Positions 1 through 8,015 are shown, numbered from the stretch's first letter. The stretch is DNA of 13,888 nt from an uncultured Anaerococcus sp. (GCF_937934665.1 NZ_CALGYW010000147.1:1-13888); one strand, 5' to 3'. The notes: generated by a model not told the origin, from the sequence alone. Made by a program: numbers and translations.

Positions 1-645
1 TTCTACTCTACAATGATAGCTGAAGGTTTTATAGCTATGATCTGGGCAGCAGGTGCCATGGTACTTTTCTCCACTGGAGAAAGCGCTCTTGATACACCAG
101 GAACAATCATGGTTGGTAATATTTCTAAATACTTCATGGGTAATATCGGAGGTTTACTTGCTATAATCGGTGTAATAGTCCTTCCTATCACATCAGGCGA
201 TACAGCATTTAGGTCACTTAGACTAATAATTTCTGAAGAGATGAATATAGACCAAAGAAAAGCTGGTAAAAGAGCCGGTCTTGCAGCAGTATTATTTATT
301 CCAGCAGCAGGTATCCTTTACTTTGCAAAAACAAATCCTAATGGATTTAATATCCTTTGGAGATACTTCGGATTTACAAACCAATTCGTAGCAATATTTG
401 CCCTAGCAGTTGCAACAGTATACCTAATGTACCATAGCAAAAACTACCTAATTACCTTAATACCAGGTGCCTTCTACTGCTTCATAGTATTTGCCTTTAT
501 AATAAACGCAGACCCTATTGGATTTAGACAACCATACACAATTGCCTATCCACTCGCAGCAGTAATCACAGTTTTATATGTCATCTTCGTATTAAAACTA
601 GGTAAGAAAAACAGAGCAAGAATCGAATCTATTATTCTAGACTAA
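1..645 (+). CDS. cstA: CstA-family carbon starvation/pyruvate (peptide) transporter, C-terminal part
   Basis: Partial gene: the reading frame is open from base 1, so the start lies outside the window. The visible 214 residues are a polytopic membrane protein with about six hydrophobic segments. The stretch LPITSGDTAFRSLRLII followed by RYFGFTNQ is characteristic of the CstA family (compare LPITSGDTALRSARLII and RYFGWSNQ in known members). CstA proteins take up pyruvate and have been linked to peptide uptake under carbon limitation; the substrate here cannot be decided from sequence. The protein ends in a basic tail (KLGKKNRAR), consistent with a cytoplasmic C-terminus. A terminator hairpin follows within 10 nt, so this is the last gene of its transcript and is separate from the unit starting at 707. 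Family assignment is secure; physiological role is inferred. Confidence 0.9.
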   Translation, partial: FYSTMIAEGFIAMIWAAGAMVLFSTGESALDTPGTIMVGNISKYFMGNIGGLLAIIGVIVLPITSGDTAFRSLRLIISEEMNIDQRKAGKRAGLAAVLFIPAAGILYFAKTNPNGFNILWRYFGFTNQFVAIFALAVATVYLMYHSKNYLITLIPGAFYCFIVFAFIINADPIGFRQPYTIAYPLAAVITVLYVIFVLKLGKKNRARIESIILD

Positions 646-652
646 ATTTTAT

Positions 653-681
653 AAAAGGGGTGGCTTAGGCCACTCTTTTTT
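653..681 (+). terminator. Rho-independent terminator after cstA
   Basis: A GC-rich arm GGGGTGGC (657-664) pairs with GCCACTCT (669-676) around a TTAG loop, with two G-U pairs. The stem is extended by AAAA at 653-656 pairing with a T run at 677-680. The T tract follows the stem directly. It lies 7 nt after the cstA stop and before the next ribosome site. Confidence 0.85.
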
Positions 682-706
682 AATATAATCTCTTATAGGA
701 GGAATT

Positions 707-1021
707 ATGAAATTTATACTGACAAAAAAAGCCCAAGACTTCGCTTTAAAGAAAAATATAAAAGATCTATTTATAAATCCAGACCTTGATAGCAAAGAGG
801 CATGCTGTGGGATAGGAACTGTTGATTTTGATGTATCTACTAAACTTATTGGAGATAAAGAAGCCTACAAAAAATACTCGGATAAGGATATAGATATCTA
901 TGTAAATCCCAATTTCTTTTCCTTTGTAAAAGATGATATGGAAATAGAAATATCTGCCTTTGGTCTAGGAGCTTTTAAAAAATTTTATCTAAAAACAGAA
1001 ATAAATACAATCGAGAGATAA
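707..1021 (+). CDS. Small Cys-Cys motif protein, probable CC/Se-motif (HesB/IscA-like) family
   Basis: A 104-residue soluble protein with a strong ribosome site AGGAGG (697-702) four bases before the ATG. Its only cysteines are adjacent, C33 and C34, in EACCGIG; the rest is hydrophilic with a predicted mixed alpha/beta pattern and no signal peptide. The small size, early ITxxA-like opening (ILTKKAQDF), central CCG and later short beta-like strands resemble the poorly characterised CC/Se-motif proteins. In that family some members have selenocysteine in place of one Cys, and the proteins are distantly HesB/IscA-like. Here both positions are ordinary Cys codons (tgc tgt). It lacks the third, C-terminal Cys cluster of true IscA, so Fe-S assembly should not be assumed. 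It stops one base before the AAA+ ATPase start, so the two are translationally linked. A redox or metal-related partner role is inference. Family call moderate; function unknown. Confidence 0.55.
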   Translation: MKFILTKKAQDFALKKNIKDLFINPDLDSKEACCGIGTVDFDVSTKLIGDKEAYKKYSDKDIDIYVNPNFFSFVKDDMEIEISAFGLGAFKKFYLKTEINTIER

Positions 1022-1022
1022 G

Positions 1023-1907
1023 ATGAAAAACCTTTATAAAAAAATCGACGACTTTAAAAATAAATATCCACTTGATAAAAGTTTAGAAGCAAGAATTCCA
1101 AACCCAAAATTTTTGTATATGGGAAATACCGTCCTAGAAGATGCTATAGCAGCTATTTTAGCTGGCAAAAATATTCTCTTGGTCGGAGATAAGTCTACAG
1201 GAAAAAACGTCCTTGCAGAAAATTTGTCCTACCTCTTTCGCCGCCCAATGTGGAATATTTCCTTTCACGTAAGTGTAGATGCCTCAAGCCTAATTGGTGA
1301 TGACACCCTAAAAAAGGGAGAAGTTATCTTTAGGGAAGGTCCCATTGCCCTAGCAAGTCGTTATGGAGGATTTGCCGTCCTTGATGAGATTAATATGGCA
1401 AAAAACGAAGCCATGGCAGTCCTCCACTCTGTCCTTGACTACAGGAGAAAAATCGATATACCAGGCTACAACCTTATAGAAGTCCATCCAGCAACCCGTT
1501 TTATAGCAACCATGAACTACGGCTATGAGGGTACGCGTGACCTTAACGAGGCCCTATTATCAAGATTTGTTATTATAAAGATGCCAAGGATAGAAGATAG
1601 CGACCTAAGATATCTTATAAAAACCCACTACCCAGACCTTAAGGAAGCTTTTATAAATGACCTAGCAAACTTTTTTAGAGATCTCAAAGATAAGGCAGAA
1701 AACCACGAGATTTCTGATTTAGCCCCAGATTTACGTGGTATTTTTGACGCCCTTGACTTAGTCAAGGAGGGAGTTGAATTTAAGGAAGCTATGAGACTTT
1801 GCCTTGTAAATAAAATCTTTGATGACTATGAGATGGATCTAATAGAAGATTTATTAAAGGCTCGTTTTAAGGATAATATTTATCAAAAAGATATAGCAAA
1901 TGGATAG
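1023..1907 (+). CDS. MoxR/CbbQ-like AAA+ ATPase
   Basis: A 294-residue cytoplasmic AAA+ ATPase of the MoxR group. Walker A is GDKSTGKN (residues 55-62), with Asn where Thr/Ser is usual after the lysine. Walker B is FAVLDE (117-122). Sensor 1 lies in IATMN (Asn165), and an arginine-finger candidate is R181 in LLSRF. The segment SLIGDDTLKKGEVIFREGPI is the typical MoxR/CbbQ/NorQ insert region before Walker B. Relatives (NorQ, CbbQ, CobS, MoxR) work with a VWA-domain partner to remodel or activate metalloenzymes, and a VWA gene overlaps the 3' end of this one by 8 nt. The start follows the previous stop by one base, with a weak GAGAG site at 1013-1017, so coupling is likely. The target protein is not visible in the window. 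Family call is firm; the substrate is unknown. Confidence 0.88.
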   Translation: MKNLYKKIDDFKNKYPLDKSLEARIPNPKFLYMGNTVLEDAIAAILAGKNILLVGDKSTGKNVLAENLSYLFRRPMWNISFHVSVDASSLIGDDTLKKGEVIFREGPIALASRYGGFAVLDEINMAKNEAMAVLHSVLDYRRKIDIPGYNLIEVHPATRFIATMNYGYEGTRDLNEALLSRFVIIKMPRIEDSDLRYLIKTHYPDLKEAFINDLANFFRDLKDKAENHEISDLAPDLRGIFDALDLVKEGVEFKEAMRLCLVNKIFDDYEMDLIEDLLKARFKDNIYQKDIANG

Positions 1908-3594
1908 AACAAAGAAAAAAATCTATGAAAATAGAATAAATAACCTCCAACGGGCAGGTGCTAAAAATTACGATGTGGATAATTTCATAATTGGGGAAAA
2001 TATTGACGGCAATCCGGATTTTTATCTCAATTTAATTATTGGCCTTGCTATAAAATATTTAGGTGAAAAAGAAATAAAAAATTTATTTGATTCCTGGGCC
2101 TATAATATAAGACGAGATAAGTATGATTTGGCCTTGATTTTTATCATAGAAGACTTCGTCTACAAAAAAGAAATTAATAACCGTCCTGTTCTAAAGTCTT
2201 TAAGAAAGGCCTACGCAGAGAAGTTTTTAGATGATAAGTATGACCTAAACAGGAGAAACCTTGCCCTCAGACAAAATCAAATCTATAGGCTAGAAATACT
2301 CAGAATGAAGGAAATCCTAGGAGAAAATCCCGGTAAAATTTCAAACAAAGACTTAAATCTCTATAAATCCTTAAGACTTCCTGAAGATACAAACCAAACT
2401 AATTTAGAAAAAAGAGTAATTAGGCTTTTTATAACCTACCTAGGCTATAGGGAAAATAAGGTCCTAAAAAAATTCCCATCCTTAAATCTAACTCTATTTG
2501 AAAGTGCAGGCATAGTAAGCCTTGAAAGATCAAATATGCCAGCAAGTTTTAAAGGCAAAAGTCAAAAGACTTATGGCCTAGGAAACTTTATCTTAGATTT
2601 TAGGATAAAAAAAAGAAGAGAAAGCCTAGCCTACATAGGAAAAACCTTTGGTAAGTCTCTTTTTGATGAAAAAATAAGGCTGGGTATTGAAAGAGGTTTA
2701 TGCACGGGATCTCATAAAAAATCAAGACTATTTTTTACCAAGGGCATTAGCGACAATGATAAGGGCCTAGACCAGGATTTAAACAAAAAAACCATCGAAA
2801 GACACCTCTTAAAATTTAAAACGAATAAGGCAGCCTATACCAGGGCCATTTCTGTCCTATCTAAGGAAATCAAACTTAAGCTAAACCTTACTTCCTCTTT
2901 TGACTACGATCTAGGAAGAAGGGGTAAGCTTATCCCAAAACTTGCCTACAAGGCAGAAATATCTGATAGAGCAAGGATTTTTAAGAAGAAAAGTCTAGTT
3001 ACTGACCCTTCTATGAAAGTTGACCTCTTAGTTGACGGATCAGCCTCCCTTCTTGATAGAGAATCAGAAGTAGCTATCGAAGCCTATATCCTAGCTAAAT
3101 CTCTCGAAAATAACAATATCCTAAATAGGATAATCTCCTTTCAGACTGTAGGAGATTTTACCATCCTTACTATCCTTAAAGACTACGACGAAAATACTGA
3201 TATGAAGAAAATATTTCGTTTTAAATCCATGGGTCGGAACAGGGACGGCCTTGTCTTTCGCGCCTATAGGTCCCTTTTATCTAAGGATAATAAAAATACC
3301 CTAAGTATAATACTAACAGATGCCAATCCGCAGGACCTAAAGCCCCTTATAACAGAAGGCCTTAGGCTAAATAAGCCCTACCAAGATCAAATAAGCCTTG
3401 AGGATACCAGGGAAAGTCTAAAGGCCCTTAGAAAAAACGGCCTAAAAATAGCCGCCATAATAAATGGCGACCATGTAGAAAATTCCAAGGCTCTTTATAG
3501 AAATGACTTCATAAAAATAAAGTCCCCTACTGGCATAGCCTCTGCTGCTGGTAAATTTATCAAAAAACAAATATCATCCATAGAAAAAAGCTGA
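1900..3594 (+). CDS. VWA-domain protein, CobT/NorD-like partner of the MoxR ATPase
   Basis: A 564-residue basic cytoplasmic protein with no signal peptide. The C-terminal third is a von Willebrand factor A domain (from about residue 372). The MIDAS metal site is visible as VDLLVDGSAS (D379, S381, S383), followed by NRDGL (about 447-451) and SIILTDANP (D474). The NxDG...R stretch and TDAxP motif resemble CobT and NorD more than surface VWA proteins. The N-terminal two thirds (1-370) are Lys/Asn-rich, mostly helical, and not recognised. The start ATG overlaps the ATPase stop (ATGGATAG) with no good ribosome site before it, which implies translation by re-initiation and a matched supply of the two proteins. 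It is expected to act with the ATPase on an unknown client. There is no cobN- or norB-like gene next to it, so cobalt chelation or NO reductase maturation is not supported. Confidence 0.82.
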   Translation: MDRTKKKIYENRINNLQRAGAKNYDVDNFIIGENIDGNPDFYLNLIIGLAIKYLGEKEIKNLFDSWAYNIRRDKYDLALIFIIEDFVYKKEINNRPVLKSLRKAYAEKFLDDKYDLNRRNLALRQNQIYRLEILRMKEILGENPGKISNKDLNLYKSLRLPEDTNQTNLEKRVIRLFITYLGYRENKVLKKFPSLNLTLFESAGIVSLERSNMPASFKGKSQKTYGLGNFILDFRIKKRRESLAYIGKTFGKSLFDEKIRLGIERGLCTGSHKKSRLFFTKGISDNDKGLDQDLNKKTIERHLLKFKTNKAAYTRAISVLSKEIKLKLNLTSSFDYDLGRRGKLIPKLAYKAEISDRARIFKKKSLVTDPSMKVDLLVDGSASLLDRESEVAIEAYILAKSLENNNILNRIISFQTVGDFTILTILKDYDENTDMKKIFRFKSMGRNRDGLVFRAYRSLLSKDNKNTLSIILTDANPQDLKPLITEGLRLNKPYQDQISLEDTRESLKALRKNGLKIAAIINGDHVENSKALYRNDFIKIKSPTGIASAAGKFIKKQISSIEKS

Positions 3595-3628
3595 ATTCAT
3601 TATAATTTTGAACTCAGCTTTTATTTTT
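3586..3628. terminator. Bidirectional terminator between the VWA gene and polC
   Basis: AAAAGCTGAATTCA (3586-3599) pairs with TGAACTCAGCTTTT (3609-3622) across a 9-nt AT loop. Read on the + strand there is one A-C mismatch; on the - strand the same position is a G-U pair, so the stem is continuous for the polC transcript. A T run (3624-3628) serves the + strand, and an A run (3584-3589) gives the T run for the - strand. The VWA stop codon (3592-3594) lies inside the stem, and the polC stop codon begins in the T run. Confidence 0.85.
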
Positions 3629-6600
3629 AAAATAATCCATCAAACAAAGACATTTGGTTCTCTTCTTGGATTCCTTCTATAATTCCTAGGTCTTTTAGAC
3701 TCTTAAGGGCATTTTTATTTACGGATGTTCTAGATGTTAAATCTTCTACCGAAATAAATTCTCCCTTGACCCTTTCTCTTACTATATCCCTCGCCATAGC
3801 CTCACTTACATCATCGACTGCAGCTAGGGGTGGGAGGATTTCTCCATCCTTTATTAAAAACTTTGTCGCATCTGATTTATAAATATCAGCCTTGCTTATT
3901 TTTATTTCTCTAGCGTGCATCTCTTCTGCAACCTCGAGAACTGTCTTTAAATCATTGTCTCTTTGGGTCAGGTCGAAATTATTTCTATAAGAATCTAAGG
4001 ACATTTGAACTGAATCAAAACCAGCAAGGATGGTTGAATAAGAGAAGTCTCCAAGCTTACTTGAATAATAAGAAGCATAGAAGGCTTCTGGATAATAAAC
4101 CTTGTAGTAGGCAATCCTGTAGCTCATCAAGCAATAGGCAACAGCGTGGGCCTTAGGAAAGAGGTATTTAATCTTTAGGCAAGAATCTATATACCAATCC
4201 TTGACCCCATTTTCCCTCATGTAATCAATAGTCTCCTCGCTAAGAGGTTTTCCCTTACGGACCTTTTCCATGATATTGAAAGACTTTTTCTTATCAAGGC
4301 CTTCTTGGATAAGGGCGTTCATAATATCATCACGAGTTGATATTATCTCATTAAAGTCGGCTGTATTGCTCTTTATGAGGTCTTGGGCGTTATTTAGCCA
4401 CACATCTGTACCGTGGGATAGTCCAGAAATCCTTGCCATCTCAGAAAACTTCTTTGGATAGGTATCCTTCAGCATGCCACGGACAAAGTTTGTCCCAAAT
4501 TCTGGTATACCTAGAGTACCTATATCATTATTTGAAAAATCGTGTTTGATTTTAAGTGGTTCTGTAGATGAGAAAATCTTCATTACGTCTTGATCATCCA
4601 TCTTTATCTTTAATGGATCAGTTCCTGTTAAGTCTTGTAGGTTCCTTATAACAGATGGCACATCGTGGCCTAGAAGGTCAAGTTTTAAAAGCGTCTCCTC
4701 CATTACCCTATATGGGAAATGAGTGGTCCTATTGCCGCTAGATGGGTCGTCCGCTGGATATTGGATTGGACATATATCAAATACATCTATATCATCTGGC
4801 ACAACTATAAGACCGCCTGGGTGTTGGCCTGTTGACCTTTTTACTTCACTAAGTCCTCTTTGAAGTTTCCTAATTTGGGCACCGGTTAGGTTTAAGTTAT
4901 TTTCTTCCATGTATTTTTTGATATAACCAAAGGCGGTATTATCCTTGATTGTACCGATAGTACCTGCTCTAAAGACCTTGCCTTCACCAAAAAGTTCTTC
5001 AGTGTATTTGTGGATAGTTGGTTGGTATTCACCAGCAAAGTTTAAGTCTATATCTGGCTCCTTATCACCTTCAAAACCTAAGAAGACTTCAAAAGGGATG
5101 TTGTGACCATCCTTGTGCATGGCAGTTCCACATTCTGGACAATCTTTGTCTGGATAATCTATACCTGATCCTAAAAGATCTTCTTCAAAAAACTCTGAAT
5201 GCTTACAAGATGGGCATACGTAGTGAGGAGATAGGGGATTTACTTCTGTAATATCAGCCATGGTAGCTGCAAAGGATGATCCAACAGAACCTCTTGATCC
5301 TACCAAGTAACCATCTTCATTAGATTTTTTAACAAGTTTTTGGGCGATTATATACAAAACAGCATAGCCATTTGATATAATCGAATGAAGTTCTCTATCT
5401 AACCTATCTTTTACTATCTTTGGCAAAGGATCTCCGTAGATTTCATGAGCCTTATTAAAGCAAGCTTCCCTTAGCATATCTTCAGAGCCTTCGATTTTTG
5501 GAGGGAAGGTTCCTGGTGGTATTGGCCTTATATCTTCAAGAGCTGCCACAATTTTTTTAGGATTTCTAATAACAAGCTCATAAGATTTAGAATCTCCTAA
5601 ATAGGCAAAGTCATTTAGCATCTCTTCTGTAGTTCTCAAATAATATAGGGGTCTATTTTCCCTATAAAAGAAGAAAGAACCTTTTTTAAGAATATTTCTT
5701 AATTTATAATCACCTGGCTTTAGGTATCTGACCCCGCCTGTGGCTGCAACTAGCTTATTGTTTTCTTCTCCAAAATCGATTATAGTTTGGTTTATTTTTT
5801 TTACCTGATCTAGGGAATCAATTTTTCCACCCTCTACCTTATCCAAAAACATGGATACAGGTTCTACTTGATAAAAATCAAAGAGATCTAAAACTCTTTT
5901 TATATCCCTATCATTTCTCTCATTTAGGATATAGTCAAAAAGCATACCCTCTGAACCACCAGCTCCTAAGAGTAAACCCTCCCTATACTTTTTAAGAACA
6001 GAAAGTGGAGTTCTTGCTTCACCATTTGCTATATGGTTCATCCTTGATTCTGAAATTAACTTGTATAAATTTTTTAGCCCTGTCTTATCCTTGGCGTAGG
6101 CAAGGGCTGAGAAGGTCTGGTGCTTGGCTTTGGGATAAGAGGTTTTTAGCCTATTTATAGTTGATATATCAAGGCCATCTTCTTCCATAATTATCCTATA
6201 CATTTTGATAAAAATTTGAGCTGTAGCTTTAGCATCATCGCTTGCCCTATGGTGGTTAAAGGCTGGTATATCAAGCTTTCTTGCAATTTTATCTAGGGAG
6301 AATTTCCCCATATCAACAAAAAGGGCTCTGGCCATTGGTAGGGTATCTAGGTAAATTGGATCAAATTTAAAACCAAGCTTATGGGCATTATGTCTAATAA
6401 AGCCCACGTCAAAGTCTGTATTTTGACCAACTAAAAGACTATCCCCACAAAATTCTAAAAAACCTGGCAAAACTTCGTCAATCTTTGGCTTATCAGCTAG
6501 CATGGCATCAGTAATACCAGTTATTTCAATGATTTTTTCTGGAAGCATTCTTTCAGGATTTATAAGCTGGTTGTAGGTTTCGGTGATTTCCCCGTTCTCT

Positions 6601-8015
6601 ACCCTGACAGCTCCTATTTCTGTTATAGCGTCCCTATATTTTAAAAGTCCTGTTGTCTCTATATCAAAGACTACAAAAGACCCGTCTTCTAGGTCTTTGA
6701 AGGTTGGGACTTCTTCATTTGAAAGATTTGTCAATATCCTTAACTCATCTTCTACAAGGAGGAGTTCTACCCCGTTTAAGACCCTAATTCCATTTTTCTT
6801 ATACTTGTCATAAACATAAGGCAAAACTTGGAGGTTTTCTGTATCAGTAATACCTATAGTATCCCAGCCCCAGTCCTTAAGGACAGGTAAAAGCTCTCCA
6901 TCATCAACAAAGCCATCTAGGTTGGTGTATTTAGAGTGAAGCTCTAGTTCAAACCTCTTATCAGTTGCTAAGTCTACCTTCTTAGAAATCAAAGCATCAA
7001 CCATGGAATTTACTGTAAAAACATCTTCCTTGGCGAAATCATCAAAGTTTAAAACTCCCTCGACCTGGACATCAAGTCCATCTTTTAAGCCTTCTAACTT
7101 AAAGTTATTTTTCTTATTGGCAAAAAGCTTACAAGATATAGCGTCGGTCTTATCCTCAAGGTCAAAGGTATAGATAAAATAACCAGACTTGGTCTCAAAG
7201 ACAGAAAGCCCATAGATAGTCCCTATTAGAGAATTTGTTACACCTTTTTTGTCATAGATATCCTGAATTTCTATGGGATCATTTTTTATCTTTCTCCCAA
7301 AATTCAAGCCGTCTGTCTTTTTTTTAGCCTCTTGTTTTTCCTTTTGGTTGTTTTGATAATTTATAGCCTGGGCTATTTTTCTTTGAAGCTGGGCTTCCTT
7401 GGCTTTTTTCAAGTCTTCAAAGGAGTTTCCTTCTTTAGCCTTTTTTAGACTAGAAGTAGGGACTTCCTCTTTCTCAGCCTCTTTGCTTTTATTCAAATCT
7501 TCTTTAATAGGTTTAGTCTCTTCTCCGCTCTCTTCGCGAGATTCTTCTTGAGAAGATTCTTCTTGAGATTTTTCTTTACCTTTATCGCTACTTTCTGCAT
7601 AACTTGGGTCTTTACTTACAAGAACTTGGTCTATGTCATGCCCATCTTCTTTATCAGGAGATTCTTGTATAGATTGCGATTCTTCCCCGAGTTCATCGAT
7701 AGGATTTTTAGAATTTTCGCTATCAGGCTCCTTAAAAACTACATCGTTGAGATTATCAGGTACATCTTCATACTCTATGTCACCTTCATAGGCAGGGATG
7801 TAGTCATCTATAGGATTTGTAGGGATTTTCTCATAAGAAAGTTTAAGCCTTACATAAGAAAAATAATCTCTTAAATCTTCTTCGAGTCTAGAATCAAGTG
7901 GGTTTTGAGATTTTATCTTAATTTCAAGGAGATTTTCACCCTTGTAGTAAACTGCACTTATGATACTATATAAATTTTCTTCGACATTTATAAAATTTGC
8001 CAGATCAATTTGCAT
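3627..8015 (-). CDS. polC: DNA polymerase III alpha subunit, PolC type, with built-in proofreading exonuclease
   Basis: Main replicative polymerase of low-GC Gram-positives, 1462 residues (Bacillus PolC is about 1440). Order of parts: short N-terminal domain (1-70); acidic, Ser/Glu/Lys-rich linker (about 75-230); OB fold (about 240-345); PHP domain split by a DEDDh 3'-5' exonuclease (about 440-610). The exonuclease motifs are intact: D451-x-E453, N532-xx-FD536, H589 and D594. A Cys4 zinc knuckle follows (C934, C937, C959, C962). The polymerase active site is PDIDLNF (D988, D990) with D1113 in LLKLDLLGHD. The protein ends in a NQMSLF-type clamp-binding tail. PHP ligands are degenerate: E358 replaces the first His of HxH, T392 replaces the His of TDH, R763 replaces the His of GNVHYL, and GAGG (684-687) stands where GSAC is usual. 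It is the last gene of the operon; its ATG lies 11 nt inside the 3' end of ispG. Confidence 0.98.
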   Translation of the reverse strand: MQIDLANFINVEENLYSIISAVYYKGENLLEIKIKSQNPLDSRLEEDLRDYFSYVRLKLSYEKIPTNPIDDYIPAYEGDIEYEDVPDNLNDVVFKEPDSENSKNPIDELGEESQSIQESPDKEDGHDIDQVLVSKDPSYAESSDKGKEKSQEESSQEESREESGEETKPIKEDLNKSKEAEKEEVPTSSLKKAKEGNSFEDLKKAKEAQLQRKIAQAINYQNNQKEKQEAKKKTDGLNFGRKIKNDPIEIQDIYDKKGVTNSLIGTIYGLSVFETKSGYFIYTFDLEDKTDAISCKLFANKKNNFKLEGLKDGLDVQVEGVLNFDDFAKEDVFTVNSMVDALISKKVDLATDKRFELELHSKYTNLDGFVDDGELLPVLKDWGWDTIGITDTENLQVLPYVYDKYKKNGIRVLNGVELLLVEDELRILTNLSNEEVPTFKDLEDGSFVVFDIETTGLLKYRDAITEIGAVRVENGEITETYNQLINPERMLPEKIIEITGITDAMLADKPKIDEVLPGFLEFCGDSLLVGQNTDFDVGFIRHNAHKLGFKFDPIYLDTLPMARALFVDMGKFSLDKIARKLDIPAFNHHRASDDAKATAQIFIKMYRIIMEEDGLDISTINRLKTSYPKAKHQTFSALAYAKDKTGLKNLYKLISESRMNHIANGEARTPLSVLKKYREGLLLGAGGSEGMLFDYILNERNDRDIKRVLDLFDFYQVEPVSMFLDKVEGGKIDSLDQVKKINQTIIDFGEENNKLVAATGGVRYLKPGDYKLRNILKKGSFFFYRENRPLYYLRTTEEMLNDFAYLGDSKSYELVIRNPKKIVAALEDIRPIPPGTFPPKIEGSEDMLREACFNKAHEIYGDPLPKIVKDRLDRELHSIISNGYAVLYIIAQKLVKKSNEDGYLVGSRGSVGSSFAATMADITEVNPLSPHYVCPSCKHSEFFEEDLLGSGIDYPDKDCPECGTAMHKDGHNIPFEVFLGFEGDKEPDIDLNFAGEYQPTIHKYTEELFGEGKVFRAGTIGTIKDNTAFGYIKKYMEENNLNLTGAQIRKLQRGLSEVKRSTGQHPGGLIVVPDDIDVFDICPIQYPADDPSSGNRTTHFPYRVMEETLLKLDLLGHDVPSVIRNLQDLTGTDPLKIKMDDQDVMKIFSSTEPLKIKHDFSNNDIGTLGIPEFGTNFVRGMLKDTYPKKFSEMARISGLSHGTDVWLNNAQDLIKSNTADFNEIISTRDDIMNALIQEGLDKKKSFNIMEKVRKGKPLSEETIDYMRENGVKDWYIDSCLKIKYLFPKAHAVAYCLMSYRIAYYKVYYPEAFYASYYSSKLGDFSYSTILAGFDSVQMSLDSYRNNFDLTQRDNDLKTVLEVAEEMHAREIKISKADIYKSDATKFLIKDGEILPPLAAVDDVSEAMARDIVRERVKGEFISVEDLTSRTSVNKNALKSLKDLGIIEGIQEENQMSLFDGLF
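7540..7568 (-). repeat. 15-bp in-frame tandem repeat in the PolC acidic linker
   Basis: The unit GATTCTTCTTGAGAA (+ strand) occurs at 7540-7554 and again at 7555-7568, the second copy one base short of complete identity. On the coding strand the units specify the repeated peptide SQEES within the PolC linker. The period of 15 keeps the frame, so copy-number change would lengthen or shorten the linker without breaking the protein. Confidence 0.75.

Noticed and set aside
684..689. TATAAT as a possible -10 box for the 707-1021 gene
   Set aside because: No -35 match lies 16-18 bp upstream (that region is the terminator stem), and transcription would begin inside the ribosome site. The source of transcription for this unit stays unresolved.
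5018..5251. 77-residue + strand open frame opposite the PolC zinc-knuckle region
   Set aside because: Antisense to a strongly conserved part of polC, with no ribosome site and no recognisable protein features.
7548..7874. Open frame on the + strand giving a Phe/Arg-rich 108-residue protein
   Set aside because: It is the antisense shadow of the Glu/Ser-rich PolC linker; the composition mirrors it and there is no ribosome site.
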